Positions 44,901-55,468 of a DNA stretch of 64,000 nucleotides are shown here, piece after piece. The notes beneath the pieces are model-generated. The model worked only from the letters and a program-made list of their open reading frames with translations, made no database searches and was not told the DNA's origin. The stretch's first letter is position 1. Every line of letters begins with the position of its first letter. A program made the position numbers and the translations under genes. The stretch is from Owenia fusiformis (taxonomy: Eukaryota; Annelida; Polychaeta; Sabellida; Oweniidae). The DNA lies in assembly GCA_903813345.2 (NCBI GenBank), contig CAIIXF020000006.1, positions 36,669,936 through 36,733,935 of the forward strand, written 5' to 3'.

Positions 44901-47900
44901 CAAAGTGGAAATCTAGTGTATTGTAATGTAATGTATTTATAATATGAGGCGGATTCATTTTTGGAATTATAGATCAGTGAGAGAGTGGACTTGAGTTTTC
45001 ATGTCAAAGTTGAATGGGGAAATGAGATTTAGTGAGCTAATTTGGAATATTTCAACAGTGGAAGTGAACACCCAAAAGCATTCCATCACCATAGCAACCT
45101 ATTCTTCCAATTTGGAGTCTGATTCTACACAGTATATACCATAGGGTCTGATTCTACATTGAACATACCATTGGGTCTGATTCAGTGAACTTGACTTTGA
45201 TATCTTGTAAGTGGTTAAGGACGGGTTCATCATGCTCTTGTACCATCTCTGCCAGCATGTCAACATTCTTGAAAACTGTAAGCCAGAAGCTTGGAATTCC
45301 AGTTGGGTTCTCTTCTTCACCATCCTCTTTCTTGTCCTCGATGGCTGCTTTATCTTTAAGGTCATCCTAGATAACAATGATTCAACAGAATAATTCACTG
45401 AATTTATCTGTATTTATAAGCATAACTTTTAATCAGGATAATGATTTCATGTCTTAAACCTATTTGTTCTGAATTATGTGTTGCACCCTTTATATTTGGG
45501 ATAATGGGCATCGTCTAAGTTACAAGGTATAAATAATGAATAGAGCTAATAGCATCTTTTGCATAATGTTTGCATATTTAAGTCCAATTGGATTCCCAAA
45601 TCTTTCTTGGGCCAATCCTGACAACCAGCTCTTCTGTATCTTAATTTTAGGGAACATATACATCACTTGTATGTCTCCCATAAAATTCCTCAATGAAACT
45701 GTGATGCAAATTCCTAAACACAAGAGCATTTTCTCAAAATGGCAACAAAATGAATTAGGGGGAGAATCAAGTGTCACCAGAATGAACAGACTTCTTAAAG
45801 TAAGTTCTGAATACCACAGAGATTAAGTGGTTTAGTGGCCTCAAGTTCTTATAGCATCCAGCATGCTTTGAATTTCACAAAGAAAAGCATCCAAGAGAAC
45901 AAGAACAGTGGATATTACACATTCATATGCTATGCTACCACTCAAGTTCCCAGGATGAAACTGAGATAGGCTGTTAGCTTTAATGTACTGTACGGCACGC
46001 CTGGTAATCATTTGCCATGAAAAACGGATGATCTTGGATTTTAAATCAGTAGATGACAGGTACCTACTAATGCATATCTATGTAAGTACCTTCTCTCCAC
46101 TTACAGCTAGTTTGTCTGCCTCTGCTTTTTCATCTTCTTCTTCATCATCACTTGGCCACTCTGCGTCACTATCTGTTGGCTCTGTACCACCAGTCACAAT
46201 GTCTTTTCTCTAAAATAAAAAAAATAAATGGATGAATGAAACAGGTCAGAGCATCACTTGGCCACTCTGCGTCACTATCTGTTGGCTCTGTACCACCAGT
46301 CACGATATCTCTTCTCTAAAATAACAAAATAAATGAATGAATGAAACAGGTCAGAGGCAGGGCACTCTGTGTTTGCAAGACAGGTGAGTGAGAAATATCA
46401 CAGCAACATAAGCATTGCACAATACGGTGGCTCTAGTCTTGTGTCAATCCTCTAGTCCTTAGCCCCTTTAATTCCCCCAGATGCAGTTTCAAGGGGAGGT
46501 GGTGAAACAAGGGTTTGATACAAGACTGTTATATTCACCAAAATGCCTTTAGTTTTGAAGATGAAGCCAAATCTTAGGTACGGATTTGCAAAAATCAATA
46601 AATTCAGACTCTGCAGTCTGTTTTGGCTGAATTCATTAGAGCTTCATGACATCATTTTACCTTCTGAAGCTGGGAAGAACCTTACTGAGGCACTGAAAAC
46701 TTATTCAGGTCAACCCTGTTTTGGTCTATGCAACCAAATGAGTAAGAGATCAATATTCTAGAAGACATGCACTTAGATGTGTCAACTATTTCGACTACAT
46801 AACTGCTATTGTTTTGAATGGATATATATTTCTTACCCGTTCCATGAATGGAGCATATTGTGTGGCGTATTTGCACTCTAAAGCATGGACTTCTTCATAA
46901 AATTTAGCTTCAATTTTTGTCATCTCAAATTGTAATTTCTTGAGGGCCTTGATGCGACGTTTCACAACCTTTGGTAAGCTGGAAGTAATAAACAAAATAA
47001 ACAAACAAATCAAATGATCACTTTGGCACACAGTTAATCCATTTCATCCCCAGTGACACCCAACTAAGAATTTGACAAAAATCATGCCAGTCAAACCAAA
47101 GCCTTTTATTTGTAAACAAGCCATGTGATAAATAGGGCACGTCGAACAGCGAAATGACTATGTAATTAACCCAACATTCCAAATCAGACCTTGGCACTTG
47201 TCTGCTTTTGCATCTGTAAAATTTTAAGTTGGACAGAAAAGCTGTTTTCCCAGAAATTTGATGACCAGATTCATGTGACACGCGTCTGCCCGCTTCGAGA
47301 CCCAGATGCAAAGTTTGCACAGGTACACACACCCAGCAGCAACTATAGCATTTTTTCAGTCTGATAAAGACACCAAAAAACAAGGAAATACTTTGAAAAA
47401 TACCACTTCACAAGTATTGCCATTTAAGACCCAACACTCACCTCTGTATGTAACCAGATGCAGTTCCCACCATGCCACCGAGACGATCCTGGAGTGCCGC
47501 CAGAACTTCAGGGTTCTGCATCAGTTGACTAGCAATAACTGCAGACTCAAGGGTTTTGCTGTCTACAAGTACAAAAACAGAACATATAGTGCATTACTTC
47601 TGGGACAGCCCTCATATTTATAGAGCTTGAACTAAAAAGAACAAGGCTTTCAAGATTCAATCATAAGTTTCATTTTGGTAATTTAACAAGATGTCTATTA
47701 AGTTACCATATTGAAAATCTGTTTGCACCTGCAAAAGGGTGAAATATTAAACCATTTTGGCCAAATCAGTTTAACCTGAACTTTGCAAAACTCTGTTGAA
47801 ATAAAATCAATACGTAATTCAACAAAGAGGATTGGCTCCCGGGGATGCAACTCAATATATTTTCCAGAGAATGTCAAAATTTCTTTATTTCTAAAATTAT

Positions 47901-49264
47901 GAATGACTATAAATTCACATTCATAAGACCAAAACTTGTGATTCAAATTTTGATGTGAACAAAATGGCGGCTATTCGAATTTTGTAATCCCGACATCTCC
48001 ATATATGGCAGAATATTGAGTTGGAACCATGGAAGCCAATCCTCCTTGGTAATTCTCTGTATAAAACATGACAATGACACCCGATCACACCAAGCAAACT
48101 GAATGATTTGGGGGTCTTAACAAATCAATGGTTTCATCAGCAACATTTTCAGCCTTACCTCCAGCATCACCTCCTGCGTCTTCTACTTCCTCGATGTCAT
48201 CGGCAACATCAATAGCAGTTTCCTCTTTCCTACAAAAAACATTCAGAGGGATTATTTTATATGGATGATTCTCCAATAATTGTCAGTGTAATACTGTGAC
48301 TATTGGGTATTTTGTGAATCAAATCAGGGCCGAAAACTTAAAAATTACAAGAGTTTGATTTTGTAGACAGCTGAAATTTTCTTAAACCATTTTGACCAAA
48401 TTAGTTTAATCTGAACTTTGCAAACACTTGAAGTAAAATCAAAATAAAATCTTGTAAAATTCTGAACAATGAATATTCAGAAATCCATTGTTGTAACAAC
48501 ATAGAAAAAATCATGTTGTCATTGTTTAAGGAACAATGGACTTATGAATTCATAAACTAGAAAACAGCAACTCCAGAGCAGCAAATCCCACAAAACAAAA
48601 CATGTTTTGATAAATAGCGGCTATCTTGAAAACTTCTTGAATAGAGCTACTTTATAATATATAAATATATAAAATCTTAACAAAATCCATCCACAAGTAG
48701 TTGAGTTATTAAAGATGTTTTTTTAGAAAAAAATGGTGACCATTTTAAAATTCAGCTGCCATCTTGAACAGAGCCCCTTTGTCCCTAGGCATCAGCATAC
48801 AAAATTTGAACCACATCCATCAACTGGTTTTTGGATTTATATCAAAGATTACATTTTTACAAAAATGGTGACCTTTTTTAATTCAGCTGCCATACAGAAA
48901 ATTCCTTCTTGAGCAGAGGTCCTACACCAGTAACGCATAAGCCCATAATTTGAATCAAATCTATCAACCAGTATTTGAGTTATTGCATGGACACACAGAT
49001 GAACAGACGGTCAGTCGAATGGTCAGATGTCTTTTCTATATATCCCCTCGAACTTTATTCAGTGGGATAATTAAAGGATGCTCACAGAAATGTATTCTGG
49101 AGATAAGTAAATGGATATGAGTAAATGCATTATGGAAAATTTCAGAAAATCATCTTTAGTCAAGTAATATATCTCAAATAACTTTATTTCTAATCCGATA
49201 ATAAGGATTTTATAAAACTAAGTTGATTTCTGAGGTTTGTAACTTACTTGTTTGTGTCTGCCAT
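41998..49264 (-). CDS. NAP1L: Nucleosome assembly protein 1-like, complete (C-terminus provisional)
   Basis: Ten coding exons, 1176 bases, 391 codons: 49264-49248, 48229-48159, 47562-47442, 46978-46837, 46209-46105, 45366-45169, 43447-43308, 43013-42868, 42458-42292, 42066-41998. Phases match at each junction. Acidic N-terminus; NAP dimerisation helix and fold at about 40-330 with SLPKVVKRRIKALKKLQ, KFYEEVHALECKY, FWLTVFKNVDMLAEMVQEHD, MRSEPDEADPFSFEGPEI, DWKKGKNVTV, NDSFFNFFAPPE and AADFEIGHFIRERIVPRAVL; acidic tail EDDNDDIDEDNDPDY. The protein is a histone H2A-H2B chaperone shuttling between cytoplasm and nucleus. The ending PPQVCS then TAA assumes no splice at GTTTGT. Exon 5 may extend 15 bases using a GTACTT donor (46090). 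Exon 5 start, exon 6 end and exon 7 start are tandemly duplicated. Confidence 0.96.
43165..43295 (+). repeat. TTGGAGACTATAACA-family repeat in the NAP1-like intron
   Basis: Matches aacaaggcaaaatgtcatta, cagatgccaaccactg, aagttggagactataaaa and tatgtcaccattttcgatgg, ending ggtgacataaaaaatg. It abuts exon 7 directly on its downstream side. A further copy lies at 42175-42265. Confidence 0.7.
43448..44925 (-). repeat. 106-bp tandem repeat, ~14 extra copies of the NAP1-like exon 7 start
   Basis: The genuine exon (43447-43308) is preceded in transcript order by about 14 copies of a unit containing the acceptor (TATATATTTGTAG) and the first 72 exon bases (GFTLDFHFDSNEYFTNTVL and TKQYI). Period is 106, with one unit shortened by 8 near 44560. 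Every unit keeps an AG acceptor but has no donor. Distal units share agtgtgaag and ttcattgct variants, which are synonymous changes (ACT/ACA Thr, AGT/AGC Ser). The cgtttg/catttg units change Thr to Ala. Confidence 0.96.
45117..45185 (-). repeat. 29-bp tandem repeat of the NAP1-like exon 6 end
   Basis: gtctgattc recurs at 45117, 45146 and 45175. On the minus strand the genuine end GAATCAGACCCAATG with donor GTATGT is followed by GAATCAGACCCTATG with a decayed donor GTATAT, then GAATCAGACTCC. This is a small 3'-edge duplication. Confidence 0.85.
46105..46330 (-). repeat. ~107-bp duplication of the NAP1-like exon 5 start
   Basis: The segment containing the acceptor (ATTTTAG) and the codons for the RKDIVTGGTEPTDSDAEWPSD part is present at 46257-46317 as well as in the genuine exon (46209-46105). 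The upstream pseudo-copy reads RRDIVTGG..., has an intact acceptor and no donor. Flanking intron (gaatgaaacaggtcagag) is included in both copies. Confidence 0.92.
47140..47360. repeat. Interspersed repeat shared with 6530-6710
   Basis: Has ccttggcacttgtctgcttt and ttgcatctgtaaaattt as at 6590-6625. It lies in NAP1-like intron 3 and extends beyond the shared core with acacacacccagcagcaact. Class unknown. Confidence 0.55.
48260..49080. repeat. Old interspersed repeat in NAP1-like intron 1
   Basis: Successive loosely repeated phrases (aaaatggtgacc, attcagctgccat, tttgaatcaaatctatcaac, agtatttgagttattgcatg) end in acacacagatgaacagacgg and atatatcccctcgaac. The segment at 48378-48425 duplicates 47750-47800 (accattttg.ccaaat.agtttaa). 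It looks like a decayed non-LTR/SINE 3' region. No ORF. Confidence 0.5.
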
Positions 49265-49554
49265 TTCTGCAACAAATATCTGAAAGTAAAAATAGTTTTT
49301 AATATGTTTTCATTTTAATATAAGCTTATCAAATAGACAAGGGATGATGTCCATTGTCCATATATCAAAATTGTTAGAGGGAGGAGGGAGTAAAATGATG
49401 GTTTTGTAAGTGAATAGTCAGTGTTGATTTTTTTGTATTCAAATGAAAAACAAATCATTGAAATCTTCTAAAGTTGTATGGATGATGGGATCAGGTATCA
49501 CACCGTAACAAAATTCATTTTTCCACGACTGTTGCTAATTGGAGACCATCCCAG

Positions 49555-50115
49555 GTTATCCCGTTCCCGGACTATGGTCCTGTGAACATCTCAATCTTTT
49601 GCCTATGTGATTACAACATGGGAGAATTTTTTACTGATCTTACACTTCAGATACCTACTTCAATAGATTCCTTGGTAATTTAGCATTGTTTTCGTGTAGT
49701 TGAATCTACAATTGTCTGGGTTTATCGGCAGAACGAAGACATTTTCGTTTTTGATCGCAATATTTGCGTGTAACATTTAACTTATTTCAACCGTCAAATT
49801 CCTCCATATTGGTACTTCCGGGCTACATCCGGGACAGCCAAACGGGGGATTCCCCTTTTAAATCCAACCGCCATTTTGAAAAGTGATGGAATCTCTCTCA
49901 ATGAAAAAGAGAAAATGTCCCCGTTCTGCCGATATACCCAGACAATCGGCGGTTCCAATATATTAGAAGTTACATCTTGAGTTCTATAATGCATTGAGGT
50001 AGGTATCTTAAGTGTAAGGGGCGTAGATAATTCTCCCAAGTTGTAATCGTACAGGCAAATGAATGCGCTCAGTGCAGGACTATAGTCCGGGAACGGGATA
50101 AATCCCAGGGTTCTC
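49555..50115. mobile_element. Foldback MITE upstream of NAP1-like exon 1 coding part
   Basis: The left part cccaggttatcccgttcccg, acatgggagaatttt, cttcagatacctac, gtctgggtttatcggcagaa is mirrored by ttctgccgatatacccagac, gtaggtatcttaagtg, attctcccaagttg, cgggaacgggataaatccca. Arms of about 200 bases, moderately diverged. It lies in the 5' UTR intron of the gene. Confidence 0.88.
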
Positions 50116-50601
50116 GTGACGTGCCCCATAGCAAGGCCAAGGACGGATCGTCTACATACGTCAATGGGATGCACTGAGATTTGTCAATCATGTATAATAT
50201 GAATACATTTTTCAATATATTACAGCACTGTGGTCTTTACATAGGGTTTCATATCCGACAATGAAAATAGATTGACGAACCAACCCAAAAAATCATTGAA
50301 ATGGAGTTTAGATGGATGAAACTTACTCGACTCACTAGGCAAATACTTGGCTGAAAGTCATGGCATGATGAAACAGGGTCACAAAATAGCGTAGAACCAT
50401 CGGATTTGCAAATTTATGCTTCGCGGTGAATGACATTTTTTAATTTTTTTCTTTTTTGATTTTTGTCCACTGAACTTTTGTTAGATCTAAAGGAACGTGA
50501 CATCATTTTTCAAACACTCCTGCATCAAGAAACGGCCCTATACGTAATTTATATATCTAGCGTTAATATAACAAGATTGTAGTTGAAATTGATCTACTTA
50601 C

Positions 50602-50765
50602 ATACACTTTTTTCCTTGGAAAATGCGAAATGTGTTACACGAGGAAAAGATGGCGGCAAAAGAATGATTTAGGTACGAGCTCTCTGATTGGCTGTATCGG
50701 TTTTGTGAAAACCAATAAAATTTGGTTAGACATATTTCGCGCCAAATTTCTTAAAGAGGCGATTT
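50602..50765 (-). promoter_or_regulatory. NAP1-like promoter and 5' UTR exon
   Basis: The exon end at 50602 is followed on the minus strand by a perfect GTAAGT donor, and a first intron then runs to the acceptor before the ATG at 49264. Upstream are aaagatggcgg (YY1-type, about 50647), attgg and ccaat (CCAAT boxes, about 50680 and 50712) and ttcgcgccaaat (E2F consensus, about 50739). E2F plus CCAAT fits a proliferation-linked histone chaperone. Confidence 0.7.
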
Positions 50766-51189
50766 CTGATTTTCTAGATTATTTAGAGATTACAATCTGA
50801 GGCCCGGGTACGGGTATACAGTCATTAATAAAAAATCAGTCTTATTCTTATTAATAAAAAATCAGTCTTATTCTTATTCAATGTAAGTAATATAGTAATC
50901 TATTAATATACATATATACACCACACATTACCAACTCAGTACACTACCGGGGACTTTTTAAACATTTTTAACATATTCCTGGGCCTCAGATTACAATCAT
51001 GGACTTCAAATAACGTACTTTTTAATTCATTTTTGTGAATTAAGATCCCAGAACCCCCGATTGATAACACACTTTATTTGTCCATTACCTCTTATTAGAA
51101 ACATAGCTAGCGATTCAGCATAGTGATCTGCCTCAGCAGACCCTTGGAATAAAATCATTTAGTATTCCCAGGTAGACCTCTGTAAGACA

Positions 51190-52380
51190 TCAGACCCCAT
51201 CAGGGAAGGATAGTCTATGGGTCCCCCGCCCCCCCCCTTGGATGGGCCCCACTGGCGGATTAGGGGGGGGGCCTGGGGGCCCGGCCCCCCCCTTGGGTGG
51301 GCCCAGAAGAAAAAAAATTGGGCCCAAAAATTTTTTTGGGCCAAACAAGGCCTTCAGGCCCCAAAAAGTGGGCCTTTTTGGTCATTACTGGGCCTTTTAA
51401 GGCCTTATTTTTTAATTTCAGGTCAAATTTTGAAGAAAATGGGCCTCAAAATTTCAAACTTTGGGCCCACTTTGGGATTTTAGGGGCCCAAAATTTTTTT
51501 CCGCGCAAGCGCGGGCGTTTTTTTCTTTGACCTGAAATTTGGGCCCCTTGTTGGTTCCTGGATCCGCCCCTGGGCCCAGAAAAAAAATTGGGGCCAAAAA
51601 AAATTTTGGGCAAAAAAGGCCGGCCCAAAAATGGGCCTTTTTGGTCATTACTGGGCCTTGTAAGGCCTTATTTTTTAATTTCAGGCCAAATTTTGAAGAA
51701 AATGGGCCTCAAAATTTCAACATTTGGGCCCACTTTTCGGTTTTAGGGGCCCAACACTTTTATGGACTTCAAATGATTAGAAGCTCCCATATATTGGCTC
51801 TATGGGGACGTGTCGCCGCGCTAAGTGGGTCACTTTCGCCGAAAAATCCATAGATATGGGTCCCATTTTGAAGAAAAAACCTAGATATGGGTCCCATTTC
51901 GATGAAAAATTCCCTAGAACTGGGTCTACTTTTTGAAAAATCCTAAAACTGAATGATTACCCGACTACAGGTGCTTCCGAGTAGAGAAGGGCGTTTTTGG
52001 CTTCATAATGGACAGTCTATGCCCCATCCGATCCGGTCCAGAGCAAAACAGGCCCGTAGCCAGGATTTACCGGGGGGGGGGGGCAGGGGCGGATCCAGGA
52101 GGAACCAACAAGGGGGGGGGGCAAATTTGAAGTCTTGAAAAAAAAATTGGGCCCAAATTTTGAAAATTTAAGACCCAAGATTGAAAAATAAGGCCTAGGA
52201 AGTCCCATTTTGCCTAAAAAGGCCCATTGAAAAAGTATTGGGCCCCAATTTTTTTTGGGGGGGTCGGTTAAAACCAAGGGGGAAGCTTTTGCCACGGGGT
52301 GGGGGCTGTTTGATAGTTTTGGCAAAAATCATGCAAAAAGTGCTCAGAACGGTGAAGAACTTGAATCGTAGGTTTTAGAC
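51190..52380. mobile_element. Nest of GGCGGATC / poly-G MITE fragments
   Basis: Repeated blocks of ggcggat plus G run, tgggcctttttggtcattac, tgggccttttaaggccttat and gggcctcaaaatttcaa occur at 51250-51480 and 51540-51755 and again near 52085-52260 in opposite orientation. ggatccgcccctgg at 51570 and caggggcggatccagg at 52083 are facing ends. It belongs to the family at 34756. The ORFs here are low-complexity artefacts. Confidence 0.75.
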
Positions 52381-52775
52381 GCCAGTTTTCCTACAGACCT
52401 GTTACTAGCTACTTGTTAAAGGAATGGCCGATGTGTCACAACGACGACCACCTTTTGGGGAGTGTCACTGGGAAGATCATAGCAATCAACTAGGGGGGAT
52501 AAAAGTTTCATCTATGTCTTTATCAATAATCTGCAAAGGGCTAATGAGCCCATTTAAAGCAGATCGGGCCCTTTTAAAGACATATCCCGAATTTTAATAT
52601 TTGAGGTCCACATCACTTGCTTTAGAAATAGCCAAAAGTTCACGGGGCCCATCTTCGCCAGGGGTAGGGGATTGTAATTAACGATTAGGCAGTACGGGAT
52701 TTTTTGTAAGGTGTGTTATATCTTTTTTCTTTTCAGTTCAGAACAATAACACTCAGTTCTTTCCTCATGTATATA

Positions 52776-53689
52776 CAGGGTGTTCAAAAAAAACGCAACC
52801 CAAAGAAATCGCTATATCTTGAAAAATACTAGTTCAATTATGTTCATATTTTCAGGAAATAAAGAAGAGACTGTGTATGTATAGCTCCTGTAAATGGTTA
52901 GTTGTAAAACATGATGCCTTGAACACCTGCTCAAAAGACAGTTGTACTAGGAAAATCCGAAAAACGCAGTCAGGAGTGACTGCAACTGCAAAAAATTAAA
53001 TAACTTCCTAACCATAGTGTTTTGGCTCTTCAAATTTGGCACAAATCATCTTCATTCACTGTATGGTTAATCTACAGAGTGAAATCAAAATCACTTCAGG
53101 GACTTTACAGTCATGGTTGAAATGCTTTCAAATCGCAGTCAAACGCCCTGGTTCAGGGAAACTTAAGAAGGCATTTTGACCATGACTGTAAAGTCCCTGG
53201 AGTGATTTTGATGAAACACCACAAATTCACCACACATCGAATGAGGATAATTTGTGCCAAATCTGAAGTGCCAAAACACCACGGTAAGAAAGTTATTTGG
53301 TTTTATTGCTGTGGCAGTCACCTCTGACTGCGTTTTCATATTTTCCTAGTACAACTGTCATTTGAGCAGGTGTCCAAGGTATCATGTTTTACAACTTACT
53401 GACAACAGGAGCTATACAAACGCAGTCTCTTCTTTCTTTTCCTGAAAAAATGAACATAATTGAATTAGTATTTTCCAAGAAAAAGTGGTTTTCCATTCGC
53501 GTTTTTCGTATTTTGCTAGTACAACTCTCTTTTGAGAAAATGTCCAAGACATCATGTTTTACAACTAACTAACAACAGGGGCTATACATACACAGTCTCT
53601 TCTTTCTTTCCTGATAATATGAACATAATTGGATTAGTATTTTTCAAGATATAGCGATTTCTTTGGGTTGCGTTTTTTTGAACACCCTG
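52776..53689. mobile_element. Tc1/mariner-like foldback MITE, 914 bp, TA target
   Basis: cagggtgttcaaaaaaaacg at the left, ...gttgcgtttttttgaacaccctg at the right. Further inverted blocks run almost to the centre (tcatgttttacaacta, gtacaactgtc, ggactttacagtcatgg). Flanked by TA on both sides. The unoccupied homologous site in unit B reads tatatatagatgtctc, proving a TA duplication. No transposase ORF. Confidence 0.93.
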
Positions 53690-54002
53690 TAGATGTCTCT
53701 TCTAATCGGATATGTGCACGTTTACCTAATTTTACATGATTTAGTAGCTATAGAGTATATATTTTATTGTCAATGACACGAGCACAGTTTCTTTTTGTAC
53801 TGATATCATCTTTACCTATTCATGAATTAGATGTTGTTCAATGTATTCCCAATTCTTATCAAGCAAAAAATGAAAACAATAATATGTTCTCCTTCTTGAA
53901 CATTTTAAAAAGCTGATAATAAAACAAGAAAACAATCATGCATAACACAGTCATCAGTCATCACACCATACATGGGCTTTCAACTCTAATTGAAAGCCCA
54001 TG

Positions 54003-54058
54003 CACCATATCATTTTATTGAAAATCTTATTGAAGGCTTCGTACATCAACCTATTAGG
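54003..54058 (+). promoter_or_regulatory. Conserved 5' flank of U5 copy A (candidate PSE)
   Basis: The ~56 bases before U5 copy A (caccatatcattttattgaa...) match the flank of copy B at 55196-55252 (caccatattattttattgaa...) better than the regions further upstream do. A proximal sequence element is expected about here for Pol II snRNA genes. The exact element cannot be assigned from two copies. Confidence 0.4.
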
Positions 54059-54175
54059 TACTCTGGTTTCTCTTCATCCACGCATAAATCTTTCGCCTTT
54101 TACTAAAGATTTCCGTGGAGAGGAACATTGTAATGAGTCTATATAGACTTATTTTTCTAACCTCAAAAGGGGTAC
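54059..54175 (+). ncRNA. RNU5: U5 spliceosomal snRNA, copy A
   Basis: Starts TACTCTGGTTTCTCTTCA, then GCATAAATCTTTCGCC and TTTTACTAAAGATTTCCGTGG. The invariant loop 1 GCCTTTTAC, which holds the exon ends in the spliceosome, is intact and flanked by pairing AAATCTTT/AAAGATTT. GGAGAGGAAC pairs back to GTTTCTCTTC. The Sm site ATTTTTCTAA (54151-54160) is followed by a short CCTC-AAAA-GGGG hairpin. The 3' end is estimated. Loop and stem match the animal U5 consensus; the copy looks functional. Confidence 0.94.
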
Positions 54176-55252
54176 CATACAAACAATGTGTTACTTCATC
54201 GCCATCCTTCTTTCACTTTTTTCTAATTTTACTTTTTCCAATTTACCATTGATTTCCTCAGTTTCAAAGTGCTCTCAAGTTTTAATGAATTGGGATGTTT
54301 CAAAATTGTTTTTGCAGTCTTGTGAAAAAGATGAACCAAACACGGCATTTCCCCCAGAAATTAATTGATAAATTTCTACTGAAAGTTTTGGGAATTTTCT
54401 GGAAAAACGTATTGAAAATGTAGTGCAATGATTAACTTTCTAACTGGGTATTTAGTTAATTAGATCATTCATGTTTGCATACTAGCTTTGAGCTACTAGT
54501 ATTTATTTTGCTGGTTCATGAAAGTGGTTAAAACGTATAATTCATTTTTTATTACTAGTCAATATTTCTTTTTCAATCAGTAATTGTTGTACAAAACAGC
54601 TTGCCAATCGCCGTTTGGGCATTACAGGCTAAGGGATTTAAGGGATAAAAGTTGTCTATGTCTATTTCAATAATCTGCAAAAGGCTAATAAGCCCATTTT
54701 AGCAGATCAGCATCGGGGCTTTCTAAAAGAAACCCTAATTTTAATATTTGAGGTCCACATGTCATATCACTTGCTTTAGAAACAACCCCATAGTTCAAGT
54801 GGTCCATCTTGGGGTAAGGGGTTGGGGATTTCATAATTAACGATTAGGAATACGGGATTTCTTGTAAGTTGTGTTATATCTTTTTTCTTTTCAGTTTTCT
54901 AATCATTCTCTGGTCTAAAACAATTAATAGCACTAAGTTATTTACTTATATATATAGATGTCTCTTCCAATCTGATATGTGTTTGCCTAAGTAGTAGAGT
55001 ATACATTTTATTGTCAATGACCCGCGCAGTCTCTTTTTATACTGATATTATCTTTACCTATTCATAAATTAGACGTTGTTTAATACCAAATTGTATATCG
55101 AATTGTTATCAGGCAAAAAATGAGTACAATTAATATGTTCTCCTCCCTGAACATTTTGATAAGCTGATAATAAAACAAGAAAACAATTAAGCATAACACC
55201 ATATTATTTTATTGAAAATTTTATTTAAAGTTTCTTACATCCAACATTGTAG

Positions 55253-55366
55253 TACTCTGGTTTCTCTTCATCCACGCATAAATCTTTCGCCTTTTACTAA
55301 AGATTTCCGTGGAGAGGAACATTATAATGAGTCTATAGACTTATTTTTCTAACCTCGAAAGGGGTA
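55253..55366 (+). ncRNA. RNU5: U5 spliceosomal snRNA, copy B
   Basis: Identical to copy A through stem I and loop 1 (GCCTTTTAC). It differs after the first stem: ACATTATAATGAG against ACATTGTAATGAG, two bases shorter at TCTATAGACT, and a CCTC-GAAA-GGGG terminal hairpin. The differences keep the hairpins and the Sm site (ATTTTTCTAA, about 55342), as expected for a gene under selection. Confidence 0.94.
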
Positions 55367-55468
55367 CCATACAAACAATGTGTCACTTCCATCCCTCTTT
55401 CACTTTTTTCTAATTTTACTTTTCCAATTAACCATTGATTTCCTCAGTTTCAAAGTGCTCTCAAGTTT

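Larger units (their letters stand above)
52400..54470 (+). repeat. U5 snRNA tandem unit A (~1.2 kb, interrupted by a MITE)
   Basis: Homologous to 54471-56988 and to 61992-62912: shared phrases include gataaaagtt, tatttgaggtccacat, tcacttgctttagaaa, tacgggattt, tttattgtcaatgac, gctgataataaaacaagaaa and then the U5 gene. The 5' part is more diverged than in the other units. A 914-bp MITE (52776-53689) interrupts it. Confidence 0.85.

Noticed and set aside
49794-50174. 126-codon minus-strand ORF within the foldback at 49555-50115
   Set aside because: It coincides with one arm of an inverted repeat and shows no domain; treated as a chance frame in a MITE.
51159-52325. Several glycine/proline-rich ORFs on both strands
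   Set aside because: They are translations of G-rich MITE sequence and lack codon structure or homologues I recognise.
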